From assembly GCA_034509495.1 (NCBI GenBank), contig CM067509.1:6265288-6329287 (forward strand): DNA of 64,000 bases, in the 5' to 3' direction. The position numbers and the translations under genes were made by a program. Position 1 is the stretch's first letter. Every line of letters begins with the position of its first letter. The notes beneath the pieces were generated by a model. It saw only the letters and a list, made by a program, of their open reading frames with translations. It made no database searches and was not told the DNA's origin. This stretch comes from Acestrorhynchus altus. Taxonomy: Eukaryota; Chordata; Actinopteri; Characiformes; Acestrorhynchidae. Of this stretch, positions 44,326 through 55,145 are shown one piece after another.

Positions 44326-46279
44326 GTTACGTTCCCTCACTGAAGCACATGCCCTTGAGGATACCACCCTTAGAACCTTGTCCTGAGAGTACAACGTAAT
44401 GCTTTAAATGTATGGATTTAACCCTCTGGGCTCTACAGACCTGCATGTCAAATTCGATGTTCTTGATGTTTCTATTAATATCTTTGCAATAATGCAGCAC
44501 AGAAATGCATAAATGAGGAAAATGCCCTTAGACCCCAGAGTTCATTGGTACAGGCCTGATTTCTTGACCCCTACATTGACCCTGTTTTGCTGTGGGGGAT
44601 CATTTAGTTGGCATGGGTTTGGGTTCACTTTGGGTTCAAGGCCCACAGCAAATCAAGACTTAAGTTCTTATGGCTGTTTACCTTTATCTTATGATGGAAC
44701 AGGATGGGAGTGGTCTCTTCCAGGATGAGGGGCCTGAGGGGCTTAGGAATGGTGTGATGAGGATAAGTGTAACATAAATTATATCATACATCCTTCATAG
44801 TCATCAAACATCAACCCAGTTGGACACCTTTTCGATGAATTGGTGGAATAAAGACTCACCCAATTGACTCAATTGCCGCAACCAGAACCTGCATTTGTGG
44901 AGGCAAGAGCAACTCCAGAGCGTCCTTACCCAGAGAAATGGTTCTAAAACAAAGCTCCACACTTGCACAGGTCATGAGATCGAGTCTCCTCTGCACCCCA
45001 ACTGAGGGGTGGTCATGTGCAGGAATGGTCTTCCATTGCTTCAGTCTAGTTCTAGAGACTAGAACCTGGGCCACCAAAGCTGCTCTGGTGGTCCAGCACT
45101 TTACTCCGAGTCGTTTTTCTTTGTTCTGTCACCTAAAAAGTTCTATGCTGGATTTCAGATTTGTCATATTGAATTTTCGGAGCCTGCAGTGGTGAGTTAA
45201 ACTGCCTCACGTGATCGAGGTCTCTGATTTAACTGTCGGCATGCTTTATGTAGTCAAATGTCAAACGACGCAAAGCCAGAGTTTAAGGGGCTCATAAAGA
45301 AATCCTCAGATATAGACATAGAGCACGTATTTCATCCCTCTGTGTGTGTGTGTGTTCGTACACACTTCACTGAGCACCTATATAAATGTTGAGCAGGCAA
45401 TTTCCATAATACTCATCATAGCCCTCCCCCTGTGCCTTGTCACCCAGCAGCCTCCCCGCTGCTCCTCCATAACCGGCGGTTACTTCTCTCTGATTTAAAG
45501 CTCACTCAGTACCGTTACGACTAAATCGAATCAAAACCCACCACCTTCTGTCCGAGAGCGCGTTTTAACTTGCACTCGCCGAATACCGTGCGCCGAGGGG
45601 GTTTAAATTACACCCCACCTGTCACTTCTTCCAGGCTTCAGTAGCACAATATATTAGGGCAAACAACGCTGGCAGGGGGCCGAGGCAGCTGGGGGCCGCC
45701 GGGTTTCCCTGGAGACCCAGACTGTAAAAAAAAGATTTAGTGTTTTATTAAAGAAGTATTTAACCTGACCTGCCTTCAAATTTAGATTCATTGAACTTGA
45801 AGTTCACCCTGTTCTGGAAAGTTGCTTCAGCAAACTTCTGTTCTTTGCCATCTTAATGCGAATATGCTACTTTTTACGGTTTTGCGATCAATTAAACATA
45901 CCAACAAGCACATTTACCGTCCAAGAAAGCGGCTCTTGACTCTCTTTCTCTTGCCCTGGAATTGAATTGTCCAGCTGCATTGATCAGTGTCCACACCTAA
46001 ATCTCTTTTATCTCTCCTCTTAGTATTCAGGCCCTGCTCTTCTCCGCACATGCATTAAGCTGGGGAGGCTGGGATTGTGTGGTGGGATCAGAAAGTCTTT
46101 CTAAACTCCTGAGTGTCTGAGTGTAACATGAAGAACTTGTTCTTGAACAGAATATATAAAAACCCCGGTGAACCACAAGAACAGTCTCGGAATACCACGG
46201 CAACACCATTTACCAATCCTTATATCAAACCAATTCGATTGTATGTGCTGTCCAGGATTTCATGTATGAGTTACTGGTA
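44326..46279. other. Intron, 2 kb, repeat-poor
   Basis: No exon seen. 45420-45720 is CpG-containing, unique and has balanced composition, a candidate conserved or regulatory block. Confidence 0.35.
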
Positions 46280-46620
46280 GACGACTTTTCAGTCTGTAGG
46301 AAATACACCTGTTTTGGTGGACGTTTTTTTGTGAGGACATGGAAATGACATCTGTTTTGGTATATTTGGTGCATTGTTTTTTTTTTTTAAGGATATGGAA
46401 ATGAAGGACACTTTTTTTTAAGGACACCATTTTTGGTGGACGTCTTATTTGAAGGACATTGAAAATACACCTGTTGTGTTGGATGTCTTTTTTTGAAGTC
46501 CTGGGAACTGTTTTTTAAACATTTAAGGTCATAAAAATACGCTTGTTTTGGTGGACATCTTTTTGAAGGACATTGAAAATCCACCTTATCCACGTTCGTG
46601 CCAGTAAATAAAAACCTTAC
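46280..46620. repeat. Degenerate tandem repeat, GGTGGACGTCTTTTT...GGACAT type
   Basis: Five or more diverged units of 55-70 bases: AATACACCTGTTTTGGTGGA, CGTTTTTTTGTGAGGACATGG, GGTGGACGTCTTATTTGAAGG. One further unit (GAGGACCTGGAAAATGTGCT, TTAGGTGGAC) lies at 46967-47010, beyond the ORF at 46669. Confidence 0.7.
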
Positions 46621-46668
46621 TGATTGATTTTTAGCTCAAATCAGTCAAATAGTTCATACTCAGCCAAT

Positions 46669-46968
46669 ATGTTCTACAGTCTGTTTACCAGAATCACAGG
46701 CCTCTTCTGTATTTGTCTTATTTGCTTATTTGCACTAACTGCTCACCGCAGTGGGAACATCAAATGTCACAAACATAAAGAGTCAAAACAGGCATTTTAT
46801 GGAGACAGTACAGCGCTGATCTTCTGCTGGAACAGAAAAACAGGCTTTGATGGCTCTTTTGATAGGTTGCAAAGGCAGACTGTCATTCCAGTTTTAATCC
46901 CAGACGTGTGGAAATCTGAACAGATGACTTTGCAAAATGTCTCCGAATGTCTTAAACAGGACTTTTGA
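46669..46968 (+). CDS. Unrecognised 99-codon ORF with a hydrophobic N-terminus (doubtful)
   Basis: From the ATG at 46669 it reads MFYSLFTRITGLFCICLICL then FALTAHRSGNIKCHKHKE and onward to SECLKQDF, stop at 46966. The first 25 residues would pass as a signal peptide or membrane segment, and there are further Cys residues in the rest. No family is recognised, no splice sites or promoter are evident, and the ORF sits between units of a degenerate tandem repeat. It may be chance openness. Recorded because it is the only intronic ORF with a protein-like N-terminus. Confidence 0.12.
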   Translation: MFYSLFTRITGLFCICLICLFALTAHRSGNIKCHKHKESKQAFYGDSTALIFCWNRKTGFDGSFDRLQRQTVIPVLIPDVWKSEQMTLQNVSECLKQDF

Positions 46969-47059
46969 GGACCTGGAAAATGTGCTTCTTTAGGTGGACT
47001 TTTTTTTATGGAGGAAGGTTCCGTTCTTCTTTACTCCCAGATCCAGTTCAACACAGGTC

Positions 47060-47360
47060 CAATCTGGTGATACAATTGGATCAGACACAGCAGTGCTGCT
47101 GGAGTGTTTAAACACTGTCCACACACTGTCCACAGAAGCTCATCTGTTTGTGTTGGTCGTCCTCTAGTCCTTCATCAGTGCTCAAAAGACGCTGCCCACA
47201 GGACGCTGTCGGCTGGACATTTCTGGTTGGTGGACTGTTCTCGGTCCAGCAGTGACACTAAGGGGTTTAAACACTCCAGCAGCACTGCTGCATCTGATCC
47301 ACTCGTACCAGCAACACACACTAACACACCACCACCATGTCAGTGTGAGTGTATGGTGAG
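47060..47360 (+). mobile_element. Family A copy
   Basis: GATCAGACACAGCAGTGCTG through CTGTCCACACACTGTCCACA, GACGCTGCCCACAGGACGCT and CACACTAACACACCACCACC. Confidence 0.8.
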
Positions 47361-47675
47361 AATTTGACCCAACTGGATCAGAACTGGACATCTATGATTG
47401 TCTCCTGACAGCTGGGATAAGGATAATGAAATTTTCCAGATATCTCTGTCCTTCATCTCACTTTGACTTCTGTCTGTCTCTGAGCACTCCAGACACCCAG
47501 AATTCCTGGTGGCGTGCTGAAGGCCTGCGTGCAGCTCCTCAGCTTCCTGCCACCGTTCATATTCTCCTATCGATCCGTCAGGCTCTCCGTGAAGCGCTGA
47601 CCGCACACGCTTTCAGCACATTACTGCAGTGTCAACAGCCTTTTTCACTCCAGCACTTTTAGGTTAAAAAGACAG

Positions 47676-47678
<3 letters not shown>
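47361..47678. other. Intron, nothing recognised
   Basis: Unique-looking sequence. Confidence 0.35.

Positions 47679-47717
<39 letters not shown>
47679..47717. repeat. (GT)n microsatellite
   Basis: About 19 uninterrupted units. Confidence 0.97.
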
Positions 47718-47718
<1 letters not shown>

Positions 47719-47762
47719 TGTCCCTAAGCCCTAAGCATTGTCCTGAGTTTGTTTGCTGCACC

Positions 47763-48065
47763 CATCTAAGAATTCCTCCCCTCTCCCAATCAGGTGGTCA
47801 AGTGCACTTGTCTATGCATTTCCCCATCAGATGGCCATACGTTGCCTCCATCAGGTGGTCGTCAGTTTGAATTTGTATGTGTCTAAGCTGACCCCTTGCC
47901 AGGTGGTCATAAGTTTAAGACCCCACAAACGTATGACCACCTGGTAGGGTGGAATGCTTAGACAAGTATACGTCTTAAACCCATGGCCACCTAATTTTGT
48001 CACCCTGCCGTTTGAGTGTTGCACTTCTCTAAGCATCCCCCCATCAGTTGGACATGAGTTTGGAT
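47763..48065. repeat. Palindromic array of ~60-bp units with one inverted unit
   Basis: Forward units share TCTAAGC...CCCATCAGGTGGTCAT...AGTTT (starts near 47764, 47811, 47882, 48028). The unit at 47931-47992 is inverted. The central hairpin pairs GTCTAAGC (47881-47888) with GCTTAGAC (47956-47963) and CCAGGTGGTCATA (47899-47911) with TATGACCACCTGG (47932-47944), and pairing continues outward to about 47848/47992. Confidence 0.85.
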
Positions 48066-48999
48066 GAACGACTGTATGGATAATCTACTGCTCATTATTC
48101 GGTGACCATAAGTCATGTATCTTAGTGGCAGAAGGCTGGAACTGCTGTCAGTTCTTTGGAATTGAAAGGGTTAATCCTTGCATTTTCACAGAAGACCTTT
48201 GGTGTAAATGCTTATGCAGCGAGTTGCTCTTATATCAGCATCTAGGATCTAATCTACCAAATCAGGAGAGAGCTCTCCTTTCCACTCTGCTCAGATTATA
48301 TTAGCTAGCGCGCTGCAGCCCTCATCCCCTAGGCGATCCTACGTCGTCCACGTCGGCACTGGATGAGGTACAGCCTCGGTTGGGAGGAAATTGGAATCTC
48401 GCGCTCGTCAAAGGCTGCATAATTGACCTGGAGTTGGTCCCTGCTCTCCGTGTCACACCAGCAGACCCAGAGCCCCCTCGACTAAATCACTTTAATTAAG
48501 AACCTTCGCCGAATTAAACGGCTGGGAGGGAGCCACGCTCATCCAGCTCTCGGTCCTGGTGTGACCTTCTGTCTGACATGTACTCGATTCTGCCTCCTCC
48601 AGATGAGGCAAAGACGGAGCGTCCTTGTCCTTACGTCTCCGCATTTCATTCGGTTACGTTCCTATCAAGGCGAATGTTGGTGGAACTCTGACAATCACCA
48701 GCATTAAAATGTATGTGCTTCGGGTCGTGTGACTCCTACTCCCCAGGCCAAGGCTTGCACTTGCGGTCCAAACTGTCCCTCCTGGTGACAGCATATTTTA
48801 ATTTTAATGCTGTTTGCGCTGAAGCTGATGATGGATGTGGCAGTGAGTTAAACAGCAAAGCTGAAATGAGCTCTCGTGGAAAAGTGCATGTTGCTCATAT
48901 TCTAGAATGAAGAGTTTGATGGAGTATATAAATGTCAGTGACCGTGTTTACACTGTATTCAGTCGCTATCCTACTTCGTAACACATGCATAGGATTATT
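48066..48999. other. Intron, repeat-poor; candidate conserved block at 48240-48560
   Basis: No exon recognised. Confidence 0.4.
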
Positions 49000-49700
49000 T
49001 ACGGACCTCAAGGGCCCAACAGTGGCTATTCGTCTTGAACCCACAATCCCGTGATCATTAACCAAATGTTCTAACCACTGACTTTCCGAGCACATGGTCA
49101 GCTGTGCTTGGACAGCTAGTCTAAGAAGGCAGGGGTCAGCTTTCTCTCAGAACACAGGGTAAGCTATGCCCGCCAGGGGACAAACAATGATATCTTAGGG
49201 TTGTGGGTTCAATATCCGTGTTCACTGTGGTTCATAAAATTGACTAAAGAGCATTTAAAGCTGGGGGTCAGCCTGGCTTGCCAAGCACCCAATAATGACA
49301 AACTAGTGGACATGGGACATGGGTATAGAACCCATAACCCAGTGATGAATAACCAACTGCTCTAAGACAGCTTGGGTCAGCCTTTTCTCAGGATACAGTC
49401 TCAGCTATGCATGCCAAACAGTGGCAGATTAGTGGACATGGGTATTGAACCCACAAACCTGTGATCAATAACATTGACTAAAGGGTCAGCCTTGCTTGCC
49501 AATTGCTCAACAGTGACAATGTAGTGGACATGGGCATTGAACCCATAACCCTGTGATCAACAACCAAGAAAACTAAGAAAACTAGGGTCAGCTTTTCTTG
49601 GAGCGCAAGGTCAGCTATGCATGTCGAGAGCAGAACAGTGGTAGCGGATCTGGGTACTGAACCTACAACCTGGTGCTCTGCACTCCTACCTGTCCTTATA
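49000..49700 (-). repeat. Row of about five diverged tRNA-like units
   Basis: At intervals of roughly 100-130 bases (about 49030, 49325, 49440, 49540, 49650) occurs a motif that on the minus strand reads GGTTAATGATCACGGGATTG then TGGGTTCAAGA (variants TGGGTTCAATGCCC, TGGGTTCTATACCC), i.e. B boxes with anticodon-arm-like sequence before them. Units are linked by GGTCAGCTATGCATGCC-type spacers. An inverted-sense unit, GTTGTGGGTTCAATATCC, lies at about 49200. Best explained as tandemly spread SINE heads. Confidence 0.6.
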
Positions 49701-51649
49701 TGACATGTCCTTATGTTATATAACTGTATCATTCAATGCTTATGCATGTGTTACGAAGACCTTATGAGAGTAGCCTTCAGCCACAGGCATCAGTGCTGTG
49801 TTTACATTCTACATCCATTTTTGGTTCTAGAACACGAGGTCCATAGGGTTTTCCAAGATAAGGGGCCTTTTCATTAGAACGTAACAGCCTCCGTATGTGT
49901 GTATTGAGTGTAAAAGGGCTTTCTGGAGGTTCATTAGTTGTGATATCCCCAGTTGCCTACTACGTTCATCTCATTATTTCTAATGGGGTATTTTATTCTC
50001 CTGTAATTTACATTTGAGTCTCCACTTTCTTCTGTCAGTGCTTTGGGATTTCAGAAGCTCAGGTTGCCTGATGTATGTTCTGAATGCAGTGCAGGCTTTG
50101 CAAATGGGTAGTAGAGGGTTGGAGAAGAAGCACAGTAGTCCGTAACAGAAGCCTCTGAGGGACACCGTCATTTTGCGATGATACAAAGCGGCCATTGAAT
50201 TCTAAAGGTCATATTTTACAGTTTGTCAGAGGCTCCAGCTGCCTCCTGCTCTCAGAGTGAAGAGGAACAGCCTGTTTCATCTCTCCACGCAGCGACGGAT
50301 TAGGCTAACATTATCTCTGCCACTGACACTTCATTCCTGCCCATCCCGGTGTCCTGACCCCTGCTCCTGGGGAATGTCTGTGAAGCCGCAGCGGGAAAGA
50401 CGTCCGTTGGAGGCTGTATTTACACTGCTGTTCACTGACGGTCATTTGTGGAGGGACAGGGTGAATGAGTGCGTGGGTCAGCACCCTCATTTTGGAAGCT
50501 ACCTGTGGACTGATGTCCCTGAGGACCAACGTATGGAAGCGTGTTTTATATGTTTTCATCATTAATGTAATAAATGAACCCGTAGAAAACGAGTTCCTAG
50601 TTATGAGTTTTTGGCCCCGTAGTCGGACCACCAGGTCTGGAAACGTCTAGGGCCTCTCAGATCCTGCCAGGGACGAAGCCAACCAACCCCCTCGATGACC
50701 AGTGGGACCAAACTGGTGATGGTGGTGGGGAGGATATATATAATATACATATTTCTTTTGATTCCCAGAGTTCTGTTCATATTTTGTATTTAACCTTTGG
50801 CACAAAATTAAGTCCATGGTTCTCTTAAGAATCAGAATTTTAAACTGAAGCCTTTAACATTTTTTTACGTGTGAAATGAAAAGTGTCATCAGCAAATCAT
50901 GTATTAAAAGGAAAGAGCAGATATCTGTGCTAGTTCTAAATACTTTTCGTTTTTTATTGCTCATTATTTTCAGGATTATCGCTCTTTTATTAAGAAAAAA
51001 ATGGCAATAAAATCTCGATTTTCAAAAGCGCACACGTGCATTAGTTCCTTGTCCGTGCTTTAGTGTTGATAAGCCATTAAGAGAGGGAATAAAACCCACC
51101 GCGCTGGCATTAAAATCTCACTCTGACATTAAAACGTTAACGGCCCCTTTTTACGGGCTTGTGCCGTGGCTCTGCGGGCTTCGCTTCAGTCGAGAGCTCA
51201 GCTGCGCTGCAGCCTCGCTGGCTGCGGACGGCTTTTCTGATGGGCTCTTTAATGCACTCGCCGCTTTCATCCAATTTCAGGCCTGCCACCCTCTGGTGAG
51301 CTCCCCCCTCCTCTCTCCTCCCCCCTGCTCTGCTCTGCTCCCATCACAGCTATCGGCCTCGCTAATGTTCCTCAGTTCGTTTTTAATAACCATAAGGAAT
51401 TACAGCACCGTATCCAAAACAATATACCCCTGACCCCCCAGTCCGGCCTGGATTCACACAGTGAAGAATAATAATAATAATAAAGTTCGGTTTAATCAAG
51501 AAATCTCGATTCAGATTCATGCGGAGTTCACCGCCGCCGAGTTCATATTTTTGAATCAAATAAAGTTCCTCGACGTTCCAAACCTCATTAAATCTGGAGG
51601 CTTCATGGGAGAGAAAATGTGAAACTGGCTCCGGTGAACCTGCTGAGAT
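49701..51649. other. Intron, about 2 kb, mostly repeat-poor
   Basis: AT-rich at 50730-51010. 51020-51370 is a GC-balanced candidate conserved block. A five-unit (AAT)n lies at 51468-51482. Confidence 0.35.
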
Positions 51650-51880
51650 AAAAGCAGTCAGATCAAGGTGGTCCAGTTGGTCATGTTGGTCATTCCAATT
51701 AAAACTGTCAAACTGGTTATGCTGGTTAAAATAGTCTCTCCGATCAAGCTGGTCAGATCCTCTTGGATGATCAGCATAACCACACTGGTTGAAGAGTGAC
51801 CATATTGGTGGACCAACATGACCCCACTGGTAATACAACATGATCATATTGGTTGACCAGCATGACTGTAGTTAACCATT
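51650..51880. mobile_element. Family H element
   Basis: GGTGGTCCAGTTGGTCATGT, CAAACTGGTTATGCTGGTTA and TGGTTGACCAGCATGACTG. Confidence 0.5.
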
Positions 51881-52238
51881 TTACTTTGGCTTCTTCCTAG
51901 TGGGTCAGTGGTCATGAGGGATGACTGTGACTGACCACTGCCCATGTAGAGCTGAATGCTGTGTAATCCAGGTGTTCCAGCCTGGTAGGAGGGTCTTGTT
52001 CCAGTAAGCTCGTAGGTCGGAGGTTGCAGTGTGGTGGCTGTGACGATTCTGCACCGGATCCGGTGGGTTGGTGTTCTTTTTCCAGGCCAGACCTTGATGT
52101 CTGTCTCCGTGACGACCCACAGCACTGCTGATAGGGGTTAATCATCTACCTCCCTCTACTACCTGTGAGCTTCCTAATGAGCTATTAATGGTGCTGTAGA
52201 GGGCTTTAAGTGTGTGGCAACAGGATAGCCCAAAAAAC
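51881..52238. other. Intron, nothing recognised
   Basis: Unique-looking sequence. Confidence 0.3.
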
Positions 52239-52258
52239 ACACACACACACACACACAC
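52239..52258. repeat. (CA)n microsatellite, short
   Basis: About 10 units; a second tract at 52328-52347 is 70 bases away. Confidence 0.9.
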
Positions 52259-52344
52259 TCTTTCTGTATGTCTTTGCTCCAGTTTGTAATCTCAGTCACT
52301 GCGGGACCTCTTTCTGTAAGCACACGCACACACACACACACACA

Positions 52345-52460
52345 CACTATAAGGACAAAAGTATTGGGACACCTGCTCATTCACTGCTTCTTCTGAAAGA
52401 GACTATTAACAAGAGTTGATCCTGCTTCTGTTGGAGTAACTGTCTCTACTGTCCAGTGAT
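52345..52460 (+). mobile_element. Family B MITE left end
   Basis: ACTATAAGGACAAAAGTATT and GGGACACCTGCTCATTCACT, then GATCCTGCTTCTGTTGGAGT and AACTGTCTCTACTGTCCAG. It is bounded by CA and AT simple repeats. Confidence 0.8.
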
Positions 52461-52464
52461 ATAA

Positions 52465-52480
52465 TATTTATATATTTATA

Positions 52481-52526
<46 letters not shown>
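52465..52526. repeat. (AT)n / TATTTATA tract
   Basis: Pure A/T with TATTTATA words followed by about 18 TA units. Confidence 0.95.
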
Positions 52527-52528
<2 letters not shown>

Positions 52529-52753
52529 AGCAGAGAAATGTGTATTTTCCTCTCATTAAAATCCAGCTCTGTCAGAAGGACAGTCGTGTACAGGCCAGCT
52601 GGTGTCCTGTTGCTAGGAGCTGCTCAGAGTCCACTAACTGACGTGTCATTAACCCACAACTTCTCACCGTTCCCTTGCTTCCTGGGTCTGTGTGAAGCCG
52701 GACAAGCACTAAGCTCAGAGATAGAGAGAGGGAGGTCTTGCTCTTTCTGAGCA

Positions 52754-52754
<1 letters not shown>

Positions 52755-52801
<47 letters not shown>
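52755..52801. repeat. (CA)n microsatellite
   Basis: About 22 units with one AAAC interruption. Confidence 0.96.
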
Positions 52802-52914
52802 ATCTGTTTATTTTTATTAATGTCAGGACCTGGCATCATGCACTACATAGGCAATTAAATGCCACATGTATTATGTCCTGAGGATGTTTGAGAATGTTGA
52901 TTGCGAGAGAGAGT

Positions 52915-53170
52915 TTGTGTTGGTCGTCCTCTAGTCCTGCATCAGTGCTCACAGGACGCTGACCACAGGACGCTGTCAGCTGGACATATCGGGTCGGTGG
53001 ACTGTTCTCAGTCCAGCAGTGACACTGAGAGGTTTAAACCCTCCAGCAGCACTACTGCGTTCTGATCTTGGTCCTGTGGGGTCCTGATCCTTGAAGATCA
53101 GGGTGAAAGGAGGAGAATAAAGTCTGCAGAGAAACAGATGAACTACAGTCTGGAATTATAGAACCACAAA
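52915..53170 (+). mobile_element. Family A copy
   Basis: GTGTTGGTCGTCCTCTAGTC, GGACGCTGACCACAGGACGC, CAGTGACACTGAGAGGTTTA, GGTCCTGTGGGGTCCTGATC and ACAGTCTGGAATTATAGAACC. Confidence 0.8.
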
Positions 53171-53388
53171 GACAAATTTGGACACACCTGCTTCATCTGA
53201 ACCTACATCAGTGGTGTGAAGGTGTTGTTAAACAGTTATAACCTCCCTGAAGTGGTCAGAGCGCTTGGTGAATCCAGTGGAGACCTGCAGTCTTCTCCAA
53301 CTCAGTTTACATGGCTTTCCCTGTAGTGCCTAGGAGTTAATACAGGTTAACATAGCAGAGACAATGTGTATACATCATGTGCACATGA

Positions 53389-53432
53389 GAGAGAGAGAGA
53401 GCGAGAGAGAGAGCGAGAGCGAGAGAGAGAGA
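53389..53432. repeat. (GA)n tract
   Basis: GAGAGA with GCGA interruptions. Confidence 0.95.
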
Positions 53433-53542
53433 CCTTCACTATAGGTCTCTCAGCTCCTTGAATGAAATGATTAGAGGAGAACATGGCAGTCTGAACCTCA
53501 TGATTATGAGAACTTGATCTGTAAGTGGATCCCTCATCAGCC

Positions 53543-53548
<6 letters not shown>

Positions 53549-53593
<45 letters not shown>

Positions 53594-53602
53594 TCTCTCT
53601 CT
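53549..53602. repeat. (CT)n tract
   Basis: CT dinucleotides with one GTCT interruption, complementary to the GA tract 116 bases upstream. Confidence 0.95.
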
Positions 53603-53934
53603 TCCCCTCTCCTAATTTTAGCCAGTATCTCCATCGTTACTGAGTGCTGGCTTTCTGGAAGTGAGAGATGGAGATGACGCCATTGAGTGTCACAGTTGCC
53701 AGCCAGCCTCAGTCAGTCAAAGAATCTCGGATAACAGAATATAAACAGCTTTCATCCACATGTTCCTTATGCCGGAGTCCGGAACCCATGGATTGATTAT
53801 TCAGAGCTGGAAACGCGGACATCTCAGAGTAGCTCTTCAGCAAGTGCAGGGGAATAACTGCTGTGTACTGGGTGCTAAGTTCTAAATAATACTGGTTCTA
53901 ACTACTCTTACTGAACACCTACTCAAGACCAGCT

Positions 53935-54160
53935 TCTGCTTTGATGGTCAGGACGGTTGAAAAGCTGGTCAACCAGGGAGAACATGTAAGCTACCCAGTT
54001 AACCAGCAACTGGTAGTATATGTTGCATTTGATTTTGGTCATATTTGCTCAGGCTGGTTATGTTGGTTGACCAGGTCACTGGAACAGCATGGTCAAGCAT
54101 GGTTGTCTAGCTTGGTCATGTTGATCATGCTGGTAGTGACCAGCTAAAACATCAAACTCA
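53935..54160. mobile_element. Family H element
   Basis: TGATGGTCAGGACGGTTGAA, AAGCTGGTCAACCAGG, GGTTGACCAGGTCACTGGAA and GACCAGCTAAAACATCAAAC at inverted ends. Confidence 0.5.
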
Positions 54161-54674
54161 AAGAAGAACATTATGAATTTTGTGTCTCTGAAGCTCTGTC
54201 GACTGCTGTAAAATTCGTCATGAATCTTTCCATGTAACCGTGCGAACGGTCCGAATTCAACCTGATTCCGCACATTAATCCCCAGAGGCTCGAGATGCTG
54301 CCAGCAAATCCGTCGTCTCTCAGCCTGCAAAAGTGGCACTTCAGTCTCTCTGACTGCGCAAACACACACACACACTAGCAAAACAAATGAGCATTCCTGG
54401 GTTCTTGTGTACACATGACATTCAGCACAAGACAAATTATCTTCTCATTTCCCCCGACTGCATCCATCGGGTTCCTGCTCAAGTGTTCCTTTGTATACTT
54501 GTGACCTTTGTCCTTGTTATTACACCTTCCACAGCAATTTTCTGCCAATTGCAGCCCTGTTTGAATAGGCCTGATAAAGGTTAGGGAGGTTCTGAACAGA
54601 TGATATGCTGTTGAGCTTCCTTTGCAGGTCAAGATGAACTCTGAGGTTTATATCAGCATGTAAACAGAAGCGTC
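54161..54674. other. Intron, nothing recognised
   Basis: Unique-looking sequence. Confidence 0.35.
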
Positions 54675-55145
54675 TAAAACAGTGGTCACCAACCCTGCTC
54701 CTGGAGAGCTACCTCCCTGCTCACCAACAGTGCTCCTGGAGAGCTACCTCCCTGCTCCACAACCCTGCTCCTGGAGAGCTACCTTCCTACTCACCAATCC
54801 TGCTCCTGGAGAGCTACCTTCCTGCTCCACAACCCTGCTCCTGGAGAGCTACCTTCCTGCTCACCAACCCGGCTCCTGGAGAGCTACCTTCCTGCTCCAC
54901 AACCCTGCTCCTGGAGAGCTACCTTCCTGCTCCACAACCCTGCTCCTGGAGAGCTACCATCCTGCTCCACAACCCTGCTCCTGGAGAGCTACCTTCCTGC
55001 TCCCCAACCCTGCTCCTGGAGAGCTACCTTCCTACAGACTTTAGATTAGAACCTTAATCCACCCCAACTGACCCAGCTCTCCAGGCATAGGCTCGGTGAG
55101 CATGAAGGTAGCTCTACAGGAGCAGGGTTGGTGAGCCCTGGTCTA
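54675..55145 (+). repeat. Family G element with its left end amplified in tandem
   Basis: A ~32-35-bp unit (CTGCTCCTGGAGAGCTACCT plus TCCTGCTCCACAACC or TCCTGCTCACCAACC) is repeated about ten times from 54700 to 55040. After the last copy the element continues normally (TACAGACTTTAGATTAGAAC, CACCCCAACTGACC) and ends with the inverted terminus GTAGCTCTACAGGAGCAGGG, TTGGTGAGCCCTGG at about 55108-55141. Confidence 0.9.

Noticed and set aside
54525..54575. Plus-strand reading HSNFL... near a pyrimidine-rich tract, reminiscent of the start of KCNH exon 2 (HSNFLLANAQ)
   Set aside because: Only five residues match. The next codons give PIAALFE and a stop, the rest of the PAS core is absent, and no AG acceptor lies in the required place before the AC.
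54682..55044. 120-codon repetitive ORF
   Set aside because: Produced by the amplified end of element G; the peptide simply follows the tandem unit.
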